Counted from the stretch's first letter, positions 48,986-59,779 are shown. The stretch is DNA of 64,000 nt from Bryoerythrophyllum caledonicum (GCA_963971425.1 OZ020520.1:26939535-27003534); one strand, 5' to 3'. Numbers and translations are program-made. The notes: a model not told the origin generated them from the sequence alone.

Positions 48986-50650
48986 TGACTACAGGTAAAG
49001 GTGTGAGGTTCTGTAATGTGCAATGACAACGGAATTGGGAAGGAGAGATAGATCTAGCTTCCCTCCCTCGTTCAAATATTGTACTGGAAAACAATTGATT
49101 GTGGCGGAAATATATAAATTTATAAGGGGTAAGATTACGGCGGAAATCTAAAATTTACGAAAGATTGAGATTACGGCGGAAATATTCAAATAAAAAATTA
49201 GAGTTATTCCTTTCCAGCATGTTGGCGGCTTGAGTGTACAATGCCACGGATTAAAATACATGAATAATTTGGAATAGAAAAGTTGTAAGCTAGAACACCG
49301 ATTAACAATATTGCGAGTTGTCTCGTTGCAACGCCTCATGAATTAAAATTTAGGAGTTCATGCCGTCATTATTCAAATTTCTAGGGGCTTAACTTAAATA
49401 GTGCCGTGTAATTGACGGCGCCCAACAGAAGATTAAATGGGACGGCTATTGAAAGACTACGCGACAGCTGATCAATTACAAGATCTGAGAAGAGGATAAA
49501 ATAAATAGTGGGTTTCTGGTGTAAACGGAAGCAAGACCGAGTATAACAAGGGCTCTAATACCGCAACGAAGGAGTATTGCACTAAGTTGTTTGGGTTTAT
49601 AGGGAGCTTCTGATGTTGAAAGAGAGTGTCGAGGAGGGGTGTGGCTATCGTGTAGATGATGACAAAGATAGGTGGGCGGAAGAAGCAAAGTATCAATTTC
49701 TCTAATCCGAATTAGACGCGGGCTCGAAAGGATCGGCGACTATAACAGTCATTGTTGGCTGCTCAGAACAAGGAAGTAGAGATATCGAAATCGGGCGAAT
49801 GATTTAGGAATTTGTCAAGTATCATTTGGGACCGCTTCCCGTCTAATCAATAGGGGAGGTATGCTATATTTTTTATTTTATTTATATCTAAGAGATTAGC
49901 TGAATTGACGAATGTCAATAGGTCCCTCTGATTCGTGACTCTCGGTTTGTTATTCAAGAGTGTAGCATCTTTGTTAGAATTCATGAGCATCTTGAAGAGG
50001 ATTACTTTGATAGAAGATAACTCCATGAAAATGTATCAAAGATCCAGTACCGCAGAGACCTCTTTGCAAGTAGGTAAGGGATCTGTAGGCAGTGAAGGCC
50101 AATCAGACAGCCAAAATAGTGACTCAAGTGAGGAGTATGGGAGCTGAGGAAATCCATCACGATCCACAATGGTCGAAGACGGTTCTTCATCAAAAGCACC
50201 CGCAATTGGAGCAACGGCTCAACGGGGTCGCAGAGAGGACCTGGCTGTAAGATTACGGGAATCAGAGAGGGATCCACTAAATCAGGTATCTCACAACGCA
50301 ATTGTTATATGAGATATTTGATTGCTCATTACTGTGTACTTGTTCGAAGATATTATTTTATACGTCTCGTCGTGCTACCCATTGGTCATGGAGCTCCCTA
50401 ACAGTCATAGTGCACCTTTGAGTTAGGGTTTGCGATCTGAAAGGCACTTCCCGGAATGAGCTCTCAGGTTCTACTTCTCCGAATGAGCTCCCTATTGCTC
50501 CGTACATTTTGCACTATGGCTTACCCGCGTTGGTCAGTGGGGGAGAGTTTGTCAATGTGACGTGCATAATTGGAGTTCGTGTTCAGGGAATTGCGCGCGT
50601 TTTGTTTCGTTTCATGAGTCGCCTGATTTCGTAAAACCCTAACTCGTCAC
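48986..50650. promoter_or_regulatory. Intergenic region between the two divergent genes of the giant element
   Basis: Separates the start of the minus-strand transposase (48985) from the first plausible exon of the plus-strand gene (about 50.7 kb), so it probably held a bidirectional promoter. No recognisable coding region; the GGCGGAAAT motif repeats near 49102, 49139 and 49174. Confidence 0.4.
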
Positions 50651-50676
50651 TTTGATTGTGTCCAATTCATCTTCTC

Positions 50677-50853
50677 GGTAGGCTTTCTGAGTTTTTTGAG
50701 TCATTGCAGGTTTTAAGCGTTGGAAAGGAGCGAGGTAGTTCGCGGGAAGGCAACCCGATTTTGCAGAAAACTTTCGATGAACTCCAGATACGACATCTTT
50801 TGCATTCTACGAATCTTGTCATGTTGGGTGAGGGAGGACGGGGTTTGCGTTAG
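50677..50853 (+). CDS. Possible 5' exon of the ParB/methyltransferase-like gene
   Basis: A short open frame with LSEFFESLQVLSVGKERGSS and ILQKTFDELQIRHLL. The spacing of hydrophobic residues and the KERGSSR motif could be the start of a ParB-type region, but the exon boundaries are not clear. Low-confidence assignment based on position and orientation. Confidence 0.3.
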   Translation, partial: GRLSEFFESLQVLSVGKERGSSREGNPILQKTFDELQIRHLLHSTNLVMLGEGGRGLR

Positions 50854-50959
50854 GGTGAGGTATGATGGGGTCGGTTTTTAGTTCGTCAAAGTTTGGTTTT
50901 AAAGCATGTGGGAGGTTATCGATCTTGATCTTGTTCATGTTGGTGGGGGTGAGGTCGAG

Positions 50960-51590
50960 TGGTGTCGGTCGGGAGGAGGTTTGTGGACGTTATGACGGAG
51001 ACTGTAGTGACAGTGCTCGTTTATGCTGAGGGTAGAGTCTAGAGTTTGCTAGGTTGGGAGAGGGTGGTGAGGGAGAGGTAGGTTTGATGTAGGCTGGGAG
51101 AGGATGGGGTGATATCTTCATGCATAATACGCATGCTGAGGGAAGGTGAATGCATCCAACACAAAGTGTGTGAATGTGCGAGACGAAGTCCTCTCCAGCA
51201 GGGAGGGGATTTTGGAATTTTTACCAAATTCAGTGATCCCTGAATTTGACTTTCGGATCCAAAAGCCGGTTTCAGGGATCACGGTTTATTGTAAAAACTC
51301 TGAAATCCCCTCCCAGCTGGAGAGGATTTCCTCACGAGCCTTCTAGTATTTCTGCTCATGTTAGATATGCATGCACATGCACGTCCATGCTTAGGCTCGT
51401 TGTTTCAATGGGAGGGAGGTCTAGGTAGGTAGGACTGAGGTCGGTAGATCAAGGGAAGAGGGGGGCGTGTGCTCGGGTGGTGTCGGGAGGGAGGAGGTTT
51501 GTGCACGTTATGAGGGAGACTGTAGTGAGACTGCTCGTGTATGCTGAGGGTAGAGTGTAGAGTTTGCTAGGCTGGAAGAGGGTGGGGTCA
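50960..51590. repeat. Direct duplication of about 105 bp
   Basis: 50964-51066 and 51477-51588 share GGAGGAGGTTTGTG, GGAGACTGTAGTGA and TATGCTGAGGGTAGAGT in the same orientation, about 510 bp apart. Confidence 0.7.
51190..51325. mobile_element. Small MITE/inverted repeat (136 bp)
   Basis: The ends CCTCTCCAGCAGGGAGGGGA and its near-perfect reverse complement (TCCCCTCCCAGCTGGAGAGG) form a hairpin, with a second inner inverted pair around CAGTGATCCCTG / CAGGGATCAC. The target duplication is unclear. It lies in a putative intron of the ParB/methyltransferase-like gene. Confidence 0.6.
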
Positions 51591-51820
51591 TGTTATGTTG
51601 TATTTGTTTATCGTGATGAGGGATGGTAAGCTAAGTGAATGGTGAGAGAGGAGGTGGTGCGATCAACGTGGGGAGAGGGAGGAGTGATGTTCTGATGTAT
51701 GTGTCTCATGCTGAGGCTCCGCTTCCGTGTTGAGCACGAAATGAGAGATGTGTATGTTGTAGTTTATTGTTCTTATGTGTTCAGAAAATGGCTTCGATTT
51801 CTAATGAGTTCCTATTGCAG

Positions 51821-54800
51821 GTTGATTCTATGGAACCTTCAGGTACTTCATCGCGCAAAGTCCTCAAGATTGTGGAGGACGAGGCAACCATCCCTGAACT
51901 TGTCGATGAGCTTGGGCTAGCTTCAACACTACAGTCTTTGCGGAGGTCCATCCGTAGGACCTGATACGACATCCTACAGAGAAGCATCTGCTCCATTGCT
52001 GGTGATCTCGCCATTTTCCTTTGCCGTATGGTGCCCATGACTGAGGTTAGATTACCTCTTCGGAGCGATGTCGAGAAACTGAAGGGGGAGTTTGTGAAGG
52101 GGTATCGGCTTGGTTCCGCATGTTTTTATGTGTCGCTGAAGAGTTTCTCCCTTGCGGAGAAGCGGGTGCTTCCAGCAGACCGGTCAACGTGGTCCGAGCT
52201 ATGGCTAGAAGAGGACAGGAAGTTCGAGGAGTTGTTGAAGACTCGTCCGGAGTACTTGGCGTTCTCAGAGAAGTTTTTTTTTGTGTGGGATGGCAATCAT
52301 CGCCATATGGCTTGGATAGAGGCCATTTCCCAGCTACACTCCTCCGATGTCACCTTCCACGTGCCCGTTAGAGCGGTGGTTATCGAGCCCACTATCGAGA
52401 ACCGACACATCTTGCTCAACCTGATGACCGACTTGAATAGGTAAGCAGGATCAGTATTACTCCAAATTTTGTTTCTTTAAGTTGCTACAACTATTGTACT
52501 TCGTTTAATCTGTATGAAATTTTCTTTTGTCGCAGGCAAAAAGAATCTGATCACGTTGTGCAACACCTCACATACGACATAAAGCGTGTTTAGCATTTTG
52601 GCCTCTTAGAGTTTGAGCAGTTGAAGGGGCTCATCAGCAATGAAGATTACGAAGTCAATGTCTTTGAGTGGGCAAAGAAGGGACAACGAAAGTGGTATCA
52701 TATGACTCTCGAAGCATTCGTAAAGCTCATGTATGAGGTACGTGGTGATCTAGAAAAACCAGGTAGCACTTGCCATTCAGCTCCTTTTTATATTCGAGTT
52801 TGAAGTTTTAAAAATATTCACGACCTCATGTTGTCCACAACGGGACCTGATTGTTGTTCAAGAGGAGCAGATCCAGAAGTTCAAGGATCACTTGATCACG
52901 GGTGTTAGTGAAGATCGGCGTGGAAGTGCGGCAGATTTGGTGAGTCGCTGCACTGAAGCTGTGCAAAAGAAGAAGACAACTTGCCAGACCATGCTCACTC
53001 GAATGTTGGTAATTGCCAACCCAGCAAACGGGGAGGATTTCTTCAAAGAGGTAGGGTAAATGTTATTCATTTTATCATTTTTCATAATGATTTCCTAACT
53101 TATGGCCTTCTAAACTCTACTATAATGGTTGATATTGTGATATAGGTGAATCGTCACTTTGATGTTTACCAGGTGCGGCCCGAGATGACTCTCAAGAAAC
53201 TCCAGCTCATCGCCACGGCTAGGGTAGCTGCGAAGTTCAAGTCGCGTTGGTGCAGGTGGTGGAACATGAGCAAGGGCAACATGATGGAGTATAACTTCCC
53301 CGCTTCACCAACATCGGATAAGGTACTTCGTGGCTGGATTGACAAGGCAGCGTTTTGGGCTGGGGTAAGATCCAATCTTTCTTGACATTCACATTTTTTT
53401 TGTATGATTGTTCTATGATAAATTCCTAACTATGTGGATTTCGTGATACAGCTAGAAGAAGAGTCTGAGAAGCTCTACGCAGTGATTCTCATTGAGGACA
53501 ACATTGTCCTTAAGACTGAAGGGCTTCCAAATCCCGTCCCCTCCATTGAAAAATGGATTGAGGCAAAGAGCATGACGTTGTGGACTAAGGTGTTCTCTAC
53601 TCACATCGGGAAGAGGGGCTCCTACACGAAGAACGAGGAGTTTATGGTACATGACGATTGCGAAAAGGTTATGAAGCGAGCAGTGATGCAATATTTTTGG
53701 AGAGTGCTCGTGGCCCATGGAGCATTGTTAGCCGGAGATCTACCCATTTGTTTCACAAAGTGGATAGATACTTCTGCTCCCGAGTGTATCTTCACAGATA
53801 CTCAGAGGCGTCGATTTTCTGTGCACCACCTCCTCCAATGCCCGTGGTACTTGGAGATGCGGGAGATGGTTCCCACCCCTGGAGTCGAGGTTCAACTACA
53901 AGTGGCCTGCAAATCCATTGCGGTTCCTCCTGCTTCCAGCAACGCACTTTCCTTGTTGGCGGCTCTGTTGGCAGCGTTTGAGGAGCAATCCGAGAAGGCC
54001 AAAGCCAAGGCTGCTGAGAAAGTGGCTAAGGCAGTAATTAAGGGACATGAGAGGGAGGTTGCTAGGCTGGAGAAGGAGAGTTCAAAGAAGGATAAGAAAG
54101 AGACGAAGGAGAGGTACAAGAAGTTTGCGGCGTTGGTGGCAAAGGAGGGGCCTCAAAAGTTGTTTACTCCACTAGGGGGATTTGGAGGATTTGCAGTCCT
54201 TCTAGCGGTGACACTGACCATGGGCGTTTCACCCTTAGCTAGCAGCTGACCTTCTACCTTTGATGTGAAGCCCTCTCAGACGGTGTACTCGATTCCAATA
54301 TTCGATCGTCCTCAGTCTTCTGGTGCTCTGAAGGTGATGTGTGAGAGTGCCCTCTCCATTATGTCTCTATTTGATTGTGTCGTTGTCGAAGATAACAAAT
54401 CGGCAGCTTGGAAGGAGTTTCGCCTGTTTTTTTAAGGAGCAGTCAGGCTCATGGCATCGGCGACATGGGGCATTGGATTGCACTCTAGGTTTGGCGGATA
54501 TGGTACTGTTCGACGTTTCGGATGATTTACCAGTCCCCAACATTGATGGCTGCATCAACGTACTGAATTGGAACAAGCTTCCAACCCGGTTATCAGACGG
54601 AGGGAAAAAAAAATCCCATTGGATTTAATGGACCTTTGAGATGGTTGGGGCGTTGCTTCGTGACGGGGCACTGCTTATCGTGTTCTACCCGGATTCGAAG
54701 TTCATCTCCAATGAACTTATAGCCTGGGCCGATTGAACGGGATTTGTCGAGGTGACAAAGTGGTTTGCCATCAACGGGCTGCCACTTTTCCGCGATGGCC

Positions 54801-55380
54801 ACCCTGGGCGCACTCATAAGTGCTCCTTGTGAAGTGCTTCGTGAGAAAACTAGATCCCCCGGTTCCATTCTCTTTCTTTGATAGGATGGAGCTACAAAGA
54901 GATGGGATTTACTTGTCTTCACATGGTCACATGACCAATCTCATTACTCAGGAGACGCTGACCATGAGGGCAGATAGCGATGTACCTTGGCATGGTGCGC
55001 GAGAGAAGTCTACAAACCTCATGGAGGCTCTGATTGATCTTTGCACTCAGGAGGAGAACATTGTCCTGGATCTCACAGCGTCTACTAGTTAGTTCATTCC
55101 ATTACAAAATTCTTCTGTTTTACTCTCGCTTTCTAATGCTAACATCGTATGAATTGTTTTTTTTCATGAAAGGGCGTCTAGTAATGCCTGCAAGGCTCTT
55201 AAGCGGCACATTTTGGCACTGGAGGAGGACCGAGAGTTGGTGGAAGAAGTCCTTCTTCCTTTGATCCCTGACACTATTGAGGTCGAGTCAGCACCGCCAC
55301 AAGTGGTGGCGGGAGGCTCTTGCAAGCGCCCCTTAGATGTTGATAACGACAAGCCAGAGGTGAAGACCGTCCCAAAGTGA
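51821..55380 (+). pseudogene. ParB-like plus DNA-methyltransferase-like gene (multi-exon, decayed)
   Basis: Exons with consistent phase and GT-AG junctions: 51821-52440, 52536-52737, 52781-53050, 53146-53364, 53452 onwards. Exon 1 holds a ParB/sulfiredoxin-like pattern: a VRLPLRSDVEKLKGEFVKGY helix, then VWDGNHRHMAWIEAI (about 52284-52325) and HVPVRAVVI. A Lys/Glu-rich coiled segment follows (about 53980-54120). The 3' part resembles a permuted N4/N6 DNA methyltransferase: GALLRDGALLIVFYPDSKF (about 54640-54700), then LIDLCTQEENIVLDLTAST (55034-55088) with the SAM-binding DLTAS motif, then RHILALEEDRELVEEVLLPL (about 55206-55265). Breaks: TGA at 51961, TAG near 52591, TGA at 54247, a frameshift near 54428 and further stops. 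The domain calls are motif-based inference. Confidence 0.6.
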
Positions 55381-55497
55381 CATTGTGAGTAAGTCCTACC
55401 CTTTTTTGGTTCCAGTTTTGGAATGCGGTTTACAGTTGTAGCTTGACACAGGCTTAAATTCTTAATAAGACTTTATTTTGTACAATCGGCCTTCGTC

Positions 55498-55777
55498 GTT
55501 GATGGCATCATTGTCAAGGACTCATGTTGGAGGGCTTTCTCCCTTGTTGTTGGAGGTGAAGAGCCCCACGCGACGATTCACGTTGAATCCCTGGGATGCC
55601 GCTGTTGCAGACGCCATGGCAGCACAACATTCCCCTCCACGTCTTCAAACAGTAGTCCCATGTAGGTTTACTACATGTCCGTTCATAGATGGAGAGGCTT
55701 GCGTTAGTGGCTCGGAGAGTAGTGATAGTTTTTTGTATGATAGTGATTCCAATGACCTTTTCGCGGAGGGATCTTGA
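55498..55777 (+). CDS. ORF downstream of the methyltransferase-like gene, unknown
   Basis: An open frame of about 93 residues from ATG 55498 (MASLSRTHVGG), ending in an acidic serine-rich tail (SGSESSDSFLYDSDSND). It may be the last exon of the preceding gene, because an intron could link it across 55380-55490, or an independent remnant. No domain recognised. Confidence 0.35.
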
Positions 55778-56096
55778 TTCTTCTGCTTTGGTTTGTTGTT
55801 TTGTTTACCATCACACTACCAGTTGTTTGTCTTCATCATTGTCCCATCGTGAGTCATCTTCATTCACGTCAAAATCCCATTTTTTTCACGTATGTCTATC
55901 GAAAAACATCGTATGTCATGCATGGTGATGAGAAGATTTCGTTCTATCTACAATTCAATATATGATTTAAAATAAATATCCTTTGTAACCAAGCCGCATG
56001 TCCTCTGAGTTTACATGCTTTGTACCTTAGGCTTTGCTCTTTTTTAAACAACAGTTGTCGAAGAATTGGAATGTTTGAATTTAAAGTGGTTCGGAC

Positions 56097-56205
56097 ACAA
56101 CGGGTATCTCCATGGTATGACATTTTTATCACCTAGGTATTACATGGATATCACCAAGGTATTATAAGGGTATGAACTAGGTATCACATGGATACTGCCT
56201 GCCAC
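56097..56205. repeat. Subterminal GGTATT/GGTATC repeats, right side of the giant element
   Basis: Five to six variants, including ACAACGGGTATCTCC, CCTAGGTATTACATGG, CCAAGGTATTATAAGG and CTAGGTATCACATGG. Matches the cluster at 33185-33265. Confidence 0.6.
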
Positions 56206-56479
56206 CCTAAACCATATAATTTTGGTTTTTTCCATTGTATTTCATAGTCTATTGACTTGTCGCAATACCCTGAACTCTAAATCCTCACCCATAAGCGTCT
56301 CTTCCAATTTCAATTGAATTGTTGAAATCAATTCTAAACTATTGATACTTCCATATGTCCAAGTACATTGTCGTCGTAAATTTCTGTTTATTTTTCATAT
56401 GTCAACACAGTTTAAATAGAAGCCACAGCCATAGGCGACCCTTTCCAAATTCATCAAAAAACACTACCAAAAAAAGATC

Positions 56480-56539
56480 AAAAATTGAGTGCTCAAGTCT
56501 CGCCGCTCGCCGCTCGCCGCTCACAAGATAGCAATCCTG
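56480..56539. repeat. Right terminal GCGGCGAGC-type repeats of the giant element
   Basis: CGCCGCTCGCCGCTCGCCGCTC next to the terminus. The left end has GCGGTGAGC, GCGGGGAGC and GCGGTGAGC (32761-32811) in inverted orientation. Confidence 0.75.
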
Positions 56540-57775
56540 ATTTTGACCACAAGTCTTGCCCAATGTATTGTTTATTGTGTTTCTTCTACATTGTGGGGGT
56601 GTGCAATACCATTTCCAATCCATTTGTGGTCAAAGGTGTTTCCTAGTGAGCCAAAGATTTTGTCTCTTTCAAAGGAAGATGGGAATTTAGTGAGTTGGAT
56701 GGGGCATGTGACGAGGGATGAGAAGTATGAGTGTTGGATGTTGAAGGATGAGATTAGTGAGTCTAGAATGGCCGTGAAAAATGTGTATTGTGCAAGTTTA
56801 AGGGGGTTATTTATTGAGATGCGGTATTTATATCTTTGGTATAGCCAAACTATTTCAGTTTTGAATGCTTGGGTTGTTGGTTCTATGTTTGTGGGAGTTT
56901 GTGATTTGTTATGGTATTGGTTCCATAGCCATTGGAGTCTAGTGACGGAATTAGTGATTAGACGCCTTCCCTTGACTTTGTATATATGTGGGTGATCTTT
57001 ATTTATTTTAATTGTATTGCTTGATGTGAGAATGTCTTTTTCAAAGTTGCATTCAGTTGTGTGTATATTGAGGAGGGGAATGATTATGGATGGGGTCATG
57101 GATCTTGAGTCACAAGTTTGCTCTTGAAGGTGGTGTGCTTGAGTGATTTCTAAGTAGAATTTGTTTTGGGTGTTTTGATAATATTGTGTTAATTGTGTGG
57201 AGTTATTAGTGGAGGTGTTTTGGCCATGCAATGGAAAGAAGTTCCGTTGGGATAACCATTTGTTGTAGGTATTGTTACCGTGTTGCCACTGGCATAAATT
57301 TTGGTATCTTGTTTTATGATTTTGTTTGAGTCAATATGTTTTCAATGTTTATGGTCAGTAATGAGATTTATGGGATGTGTGGATGGATTTTTGAGGATGT
57401 GTATTGAGGGGAAGGAAGGAGTGGATGCGGTGAATTGGAGGGTGAATTGACGGGGGGTTGTTTCACGGTTGGATGTTGTTGTTGGTGGTGATATATGAGT
57501 CTCTGAGTGTGTAGGGTTTTGGATGTGTAGGACATGGTGAAGTGTATGTATTATGGCATGGGGGGTAGCAAAATAATTGTTGAGCAATATTAAGAGCGCT
57601 TTTTGCTAATTTTGATGGTGTAGCATGAAGTGTTTTGAAGTCATTGTGGTTCATCATATGTGTTCCATTTGGTAGTATGAAGTAATTCAAGTCAAAAATA
57701 TTTACTGGAAAAACTTTTTGTAAAAGTTTTTGGAAGAGGTGTTGCTTAATTCTTGTGTCATTTTGGGTTTCTTAT
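56540..57775 (-). mobile_element. 5' half of the split minus-strand LINE copy
   Basis: Continues the LINE at 30600-32739 in the 5' direction. The minus-strand frames 56572-57231 and 57342-57690 contain FERDKIFGSLGNTFDHKWIG, shared with the LINE at 9745. Further upstream lies element sequence not present in the other copies (for example NYFILPNGTHMMNHNDFKTL). Its 3' edge at 56540 carries the ATTTTGAC duplication. No reverse transcriptase motif is visible in the retained portion. Confidence 0.8.
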
Positions 57776-58234
57776 AGCCACATTTGTTCCAAAGGTGAGG
57801 GCTCAAAAAGAAAAATCATCACATTTCTACATAGCCTTATCTTCTTCCATCTTTTTACAAGTTCTTAAGAATTGCAAATGAAGATTGCAATCATGAGAAT
57901 GTGCTCAAGATTTACAAAAGCCCACCTTGAGACTACTCATCTTTTGTGGTTAATAGCCACATGGTTATTGCCCATTGTGCAAAAGATATAGAATATTGAG
58001 GAATTGTCTTTTGCTAACAAGTTAAACTAAAAAAGGTGTATGCATTGCAATTTGTTTACTATTCCTTAACCCCTAAAGGACGGTGACTATGTTTCACCAG
58101 ACCCATTCCAAAAATGCCACATCAAGATGAGATATTACAAGACTAATTTAAACAATCTTTTCCTATATTCAATCGTAGGAACTTGAAATTTACTACTGCA
58201 AGAAGATACTAAATTTTTTCGTAAACTTTGACCA
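57776..58234. other. Intergenic stretch
   Basis: No supported gene or defined repeat. Confidence 0.4.
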
Positions 58235-58343
58235 TTTAAAGTGTAAGATACATGCATTTGTAGAGATACATGCATTTAAAGTGTAAGATACATGCATTTA
58301 AAGTGTAAGATACATGCATTTAAAGTGTAAGATACATGCATTA
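58235..58343. repeat. 22-bp tandem repeat (about five units)
   Basis: Unit TTTAAAGTGTAAGATACATGCA repeated; one unit is variant (GTAGAGATACATGCA). Confidence 0.85.
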
Positions 58344-58344
58344 A

Positions 58345-58500
58345 AAGCTTACCACTACTACCAACTTCAACACCCTTCCTAGGATTGAGTTTTTGTTGAT
58401 ACATAATGAAATTTTGGCCACAAGATCATCTCTTTGTTGGTAACATGTGAGATAGATTTCAAATCCAAAAGATGTATGTACCAAAAAATAAAACTATATT
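58345..58500 (+). repeat. Solitary unit of the 170-bp foldback module
   Basis: CTACTACCAACTTCAACACCC, then CACAAGATCATCTCT and AAAAGATGTATGTACCAAAAAA, matches one internal unit of the elements at 2291-3262 and 13566-14694. Confidence 0.65.
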
Positions 58501-58824
58501 GAAGGCGCATATTGAGAATGTCGAAATATCTTCGACATTGATTTTATTCATGTGACTAAGCAACAAAACATAAATGCTTCTTGAACAAATCAATAAAATC
58601 TACATGTAGTAGTGAAGAGGTGTTTCATGCAAAAGAATCCACTTGGTCATAAGGTCTGCATTATGTACGTATGATGAGTTTTCTCCTCCAAATATCCATT
58701 GAGCACTATCTAAAGGGAATGTTGTGTGTGTTTTGTCATGTGATTTGTGATAGATTGAATGTTGAGTTGATATTAAGAGCAAAGAATGTCATATTGTGAT
58801 GCATGAGTGTTAATTTAGAGGTAG

Positions 58825-59165
58825 AGCATATGGGTTGAGTGGACATATTACACATGGGCTGAGTGTTGCTGGTTGATTGAGTGGACATATCACATATGGG
58901 CTATTTCATTGAGTGGACATATCATTTTTCTGGTTGAGTGTTGCTCATTGGTTTGCTAAGTGTGGACAAATCACATGTGGCATGAGTATGTCCAAGAGTA
59001 TTTTCTCGTTCACTCAATTGATGCACATGCCATGGTGATCACCTAATGCACATGCCAGTGTGAGTATTATGTTGTTGACTGATTCACTTAGTGCACATGC
59101 CATGAGCTCAGTCCTTTGTGTTCACTGATCCATATAATCCAAATGCCATAGGTTGAGTGTTATAT
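58825..59165. repeat. Degenerate tandem repeats (TTGAGTGGACATATCAC / ATGCACATGCCAT types)
   Basis: GAGTGGACATATCA(C/T) occurs three times at 58836-58930. It is followed by repeated CACATGCCA(T/G) motifs to about 59150. This lies directly upstream of the Tc1-like transposase fossil. Confidence 0.6.
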
Positions 59166-59214
59166 TGACTACTTGTTGATGAGCATTTAGTATCGTATCA
59201 ACATAAAAAAAACG

Positions 59215-59760
59215 TTGAAAATGGCAATTTCAGATGAAATTTGTGCTTGCATTATAAGTTTGAGTGAGGAAGGAAATACAAGAGTTCAAATTGCAGCCAC
59301 TACCGGAGTTTCTGTTAAAACAATTCATAAGTTAGTAAGAACATTTAAAGAAGATGGAACTTACAAGGGCAAACCTTGCGGTGGAAGTCACGCTAAAAAC
59401 TTAGTGAGAGAGATGTGCATAGTATTATGCGTTAAGCAAAAACTCATTGTCGCTCCTCGGTCTCAGATATTACTAGTATATGTCGTACTCAAGTGTGTAG
59501 ATGTACTATTGAAAGGGTATTACTTAATAGTGGTATTTTTAGTCAAATAGCAGTCAAGAAACCTTTTTTGACACCCAGTCACATGTCTCAGGGGATAGCT
59601 TTTGCTCAAAAGTATTGTGGACGGAGTCCAAAAGAGTGGGAGCATATTGTTTGAACATATGAATCTACTTTTGAGATTACAAAAAATTCTCAGCAAATTA
59701 ATGTTTGAAAAAGTGCATATGAGCGCTATTCATCAAGTTGTATAGTTCCTACTTTTAAAA
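59215..59760 (+). pseudogene. Tc1/mariner-like transposase fossil (N-terminal half)
   Basis: The frame from 59215 encodes the HTH DNA-binding region SDEICACIISLSEEGNTRVQ, then VKTIHKLVRTFKEDGTYKGK, typical of Tc1-like transposases. After a frameshift near 59400 the second HTH and linker continue as SDITSICRTQVCRCTIERVL, and KKPFLTPSHMSQGIAFAQKY (about 59550-59620). The catalytic segment reads W-E-H-I-V-stop-T-Y-E-S-T-F (about 59640-59680): a TGA replaces Trp and Tyr replaces the first catalytic Asp. The C-terminal catalytic half is absent. Not functional. Confidence 0.85.
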
Positions 59761-59779
59761 GTGGATGGACATCTTTGAA

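Larger units (their letters stand above)
32740..56539. mobile_element. Giant 23.8-kb TIR transposon carrying a SWIM transposase gene and a ParB/methyltransferase-like gene
   Basis: The left end reads CGTAGCGACGCTATCTTGTA and the right end, reverse complemented, CAGGATTGCTATCTTGTGAG. Both are followed by GCGG(T/C)GAGC repeats, giving about 28-30 bp of imperfect inverted ends. The element interrupts a LINE: flanking octamers are ATTTTGGC (32732-32739) and ATTTTGAC (56540-56547). Removing the element plus one octamer rejoins the LINE collinearly with the copy at 9745-12064. Cargo: a minus-strand MULE-like/SWIM transposase pseudogene (48985 to about 33404) and a divergent plus-strand ParB/methyltransferase-like pseudogene (about 50.7-55.8 kb). 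Two foldback elements lie inside; without them it is about 11.8 kb. ACAACGGGTATC/CCTAGGTATTA repeats occur about 450 bp from each end. Confidence 0.8.

Noticed and set aside
50677-55777. Bacterial or phage contamination, because of the ParB and methyltransferase-like domains
   Set aside because: Several phase-consistent GT-AG introns and its location inside a eukaryotic transposon inserted in a LINE argue against contamination.
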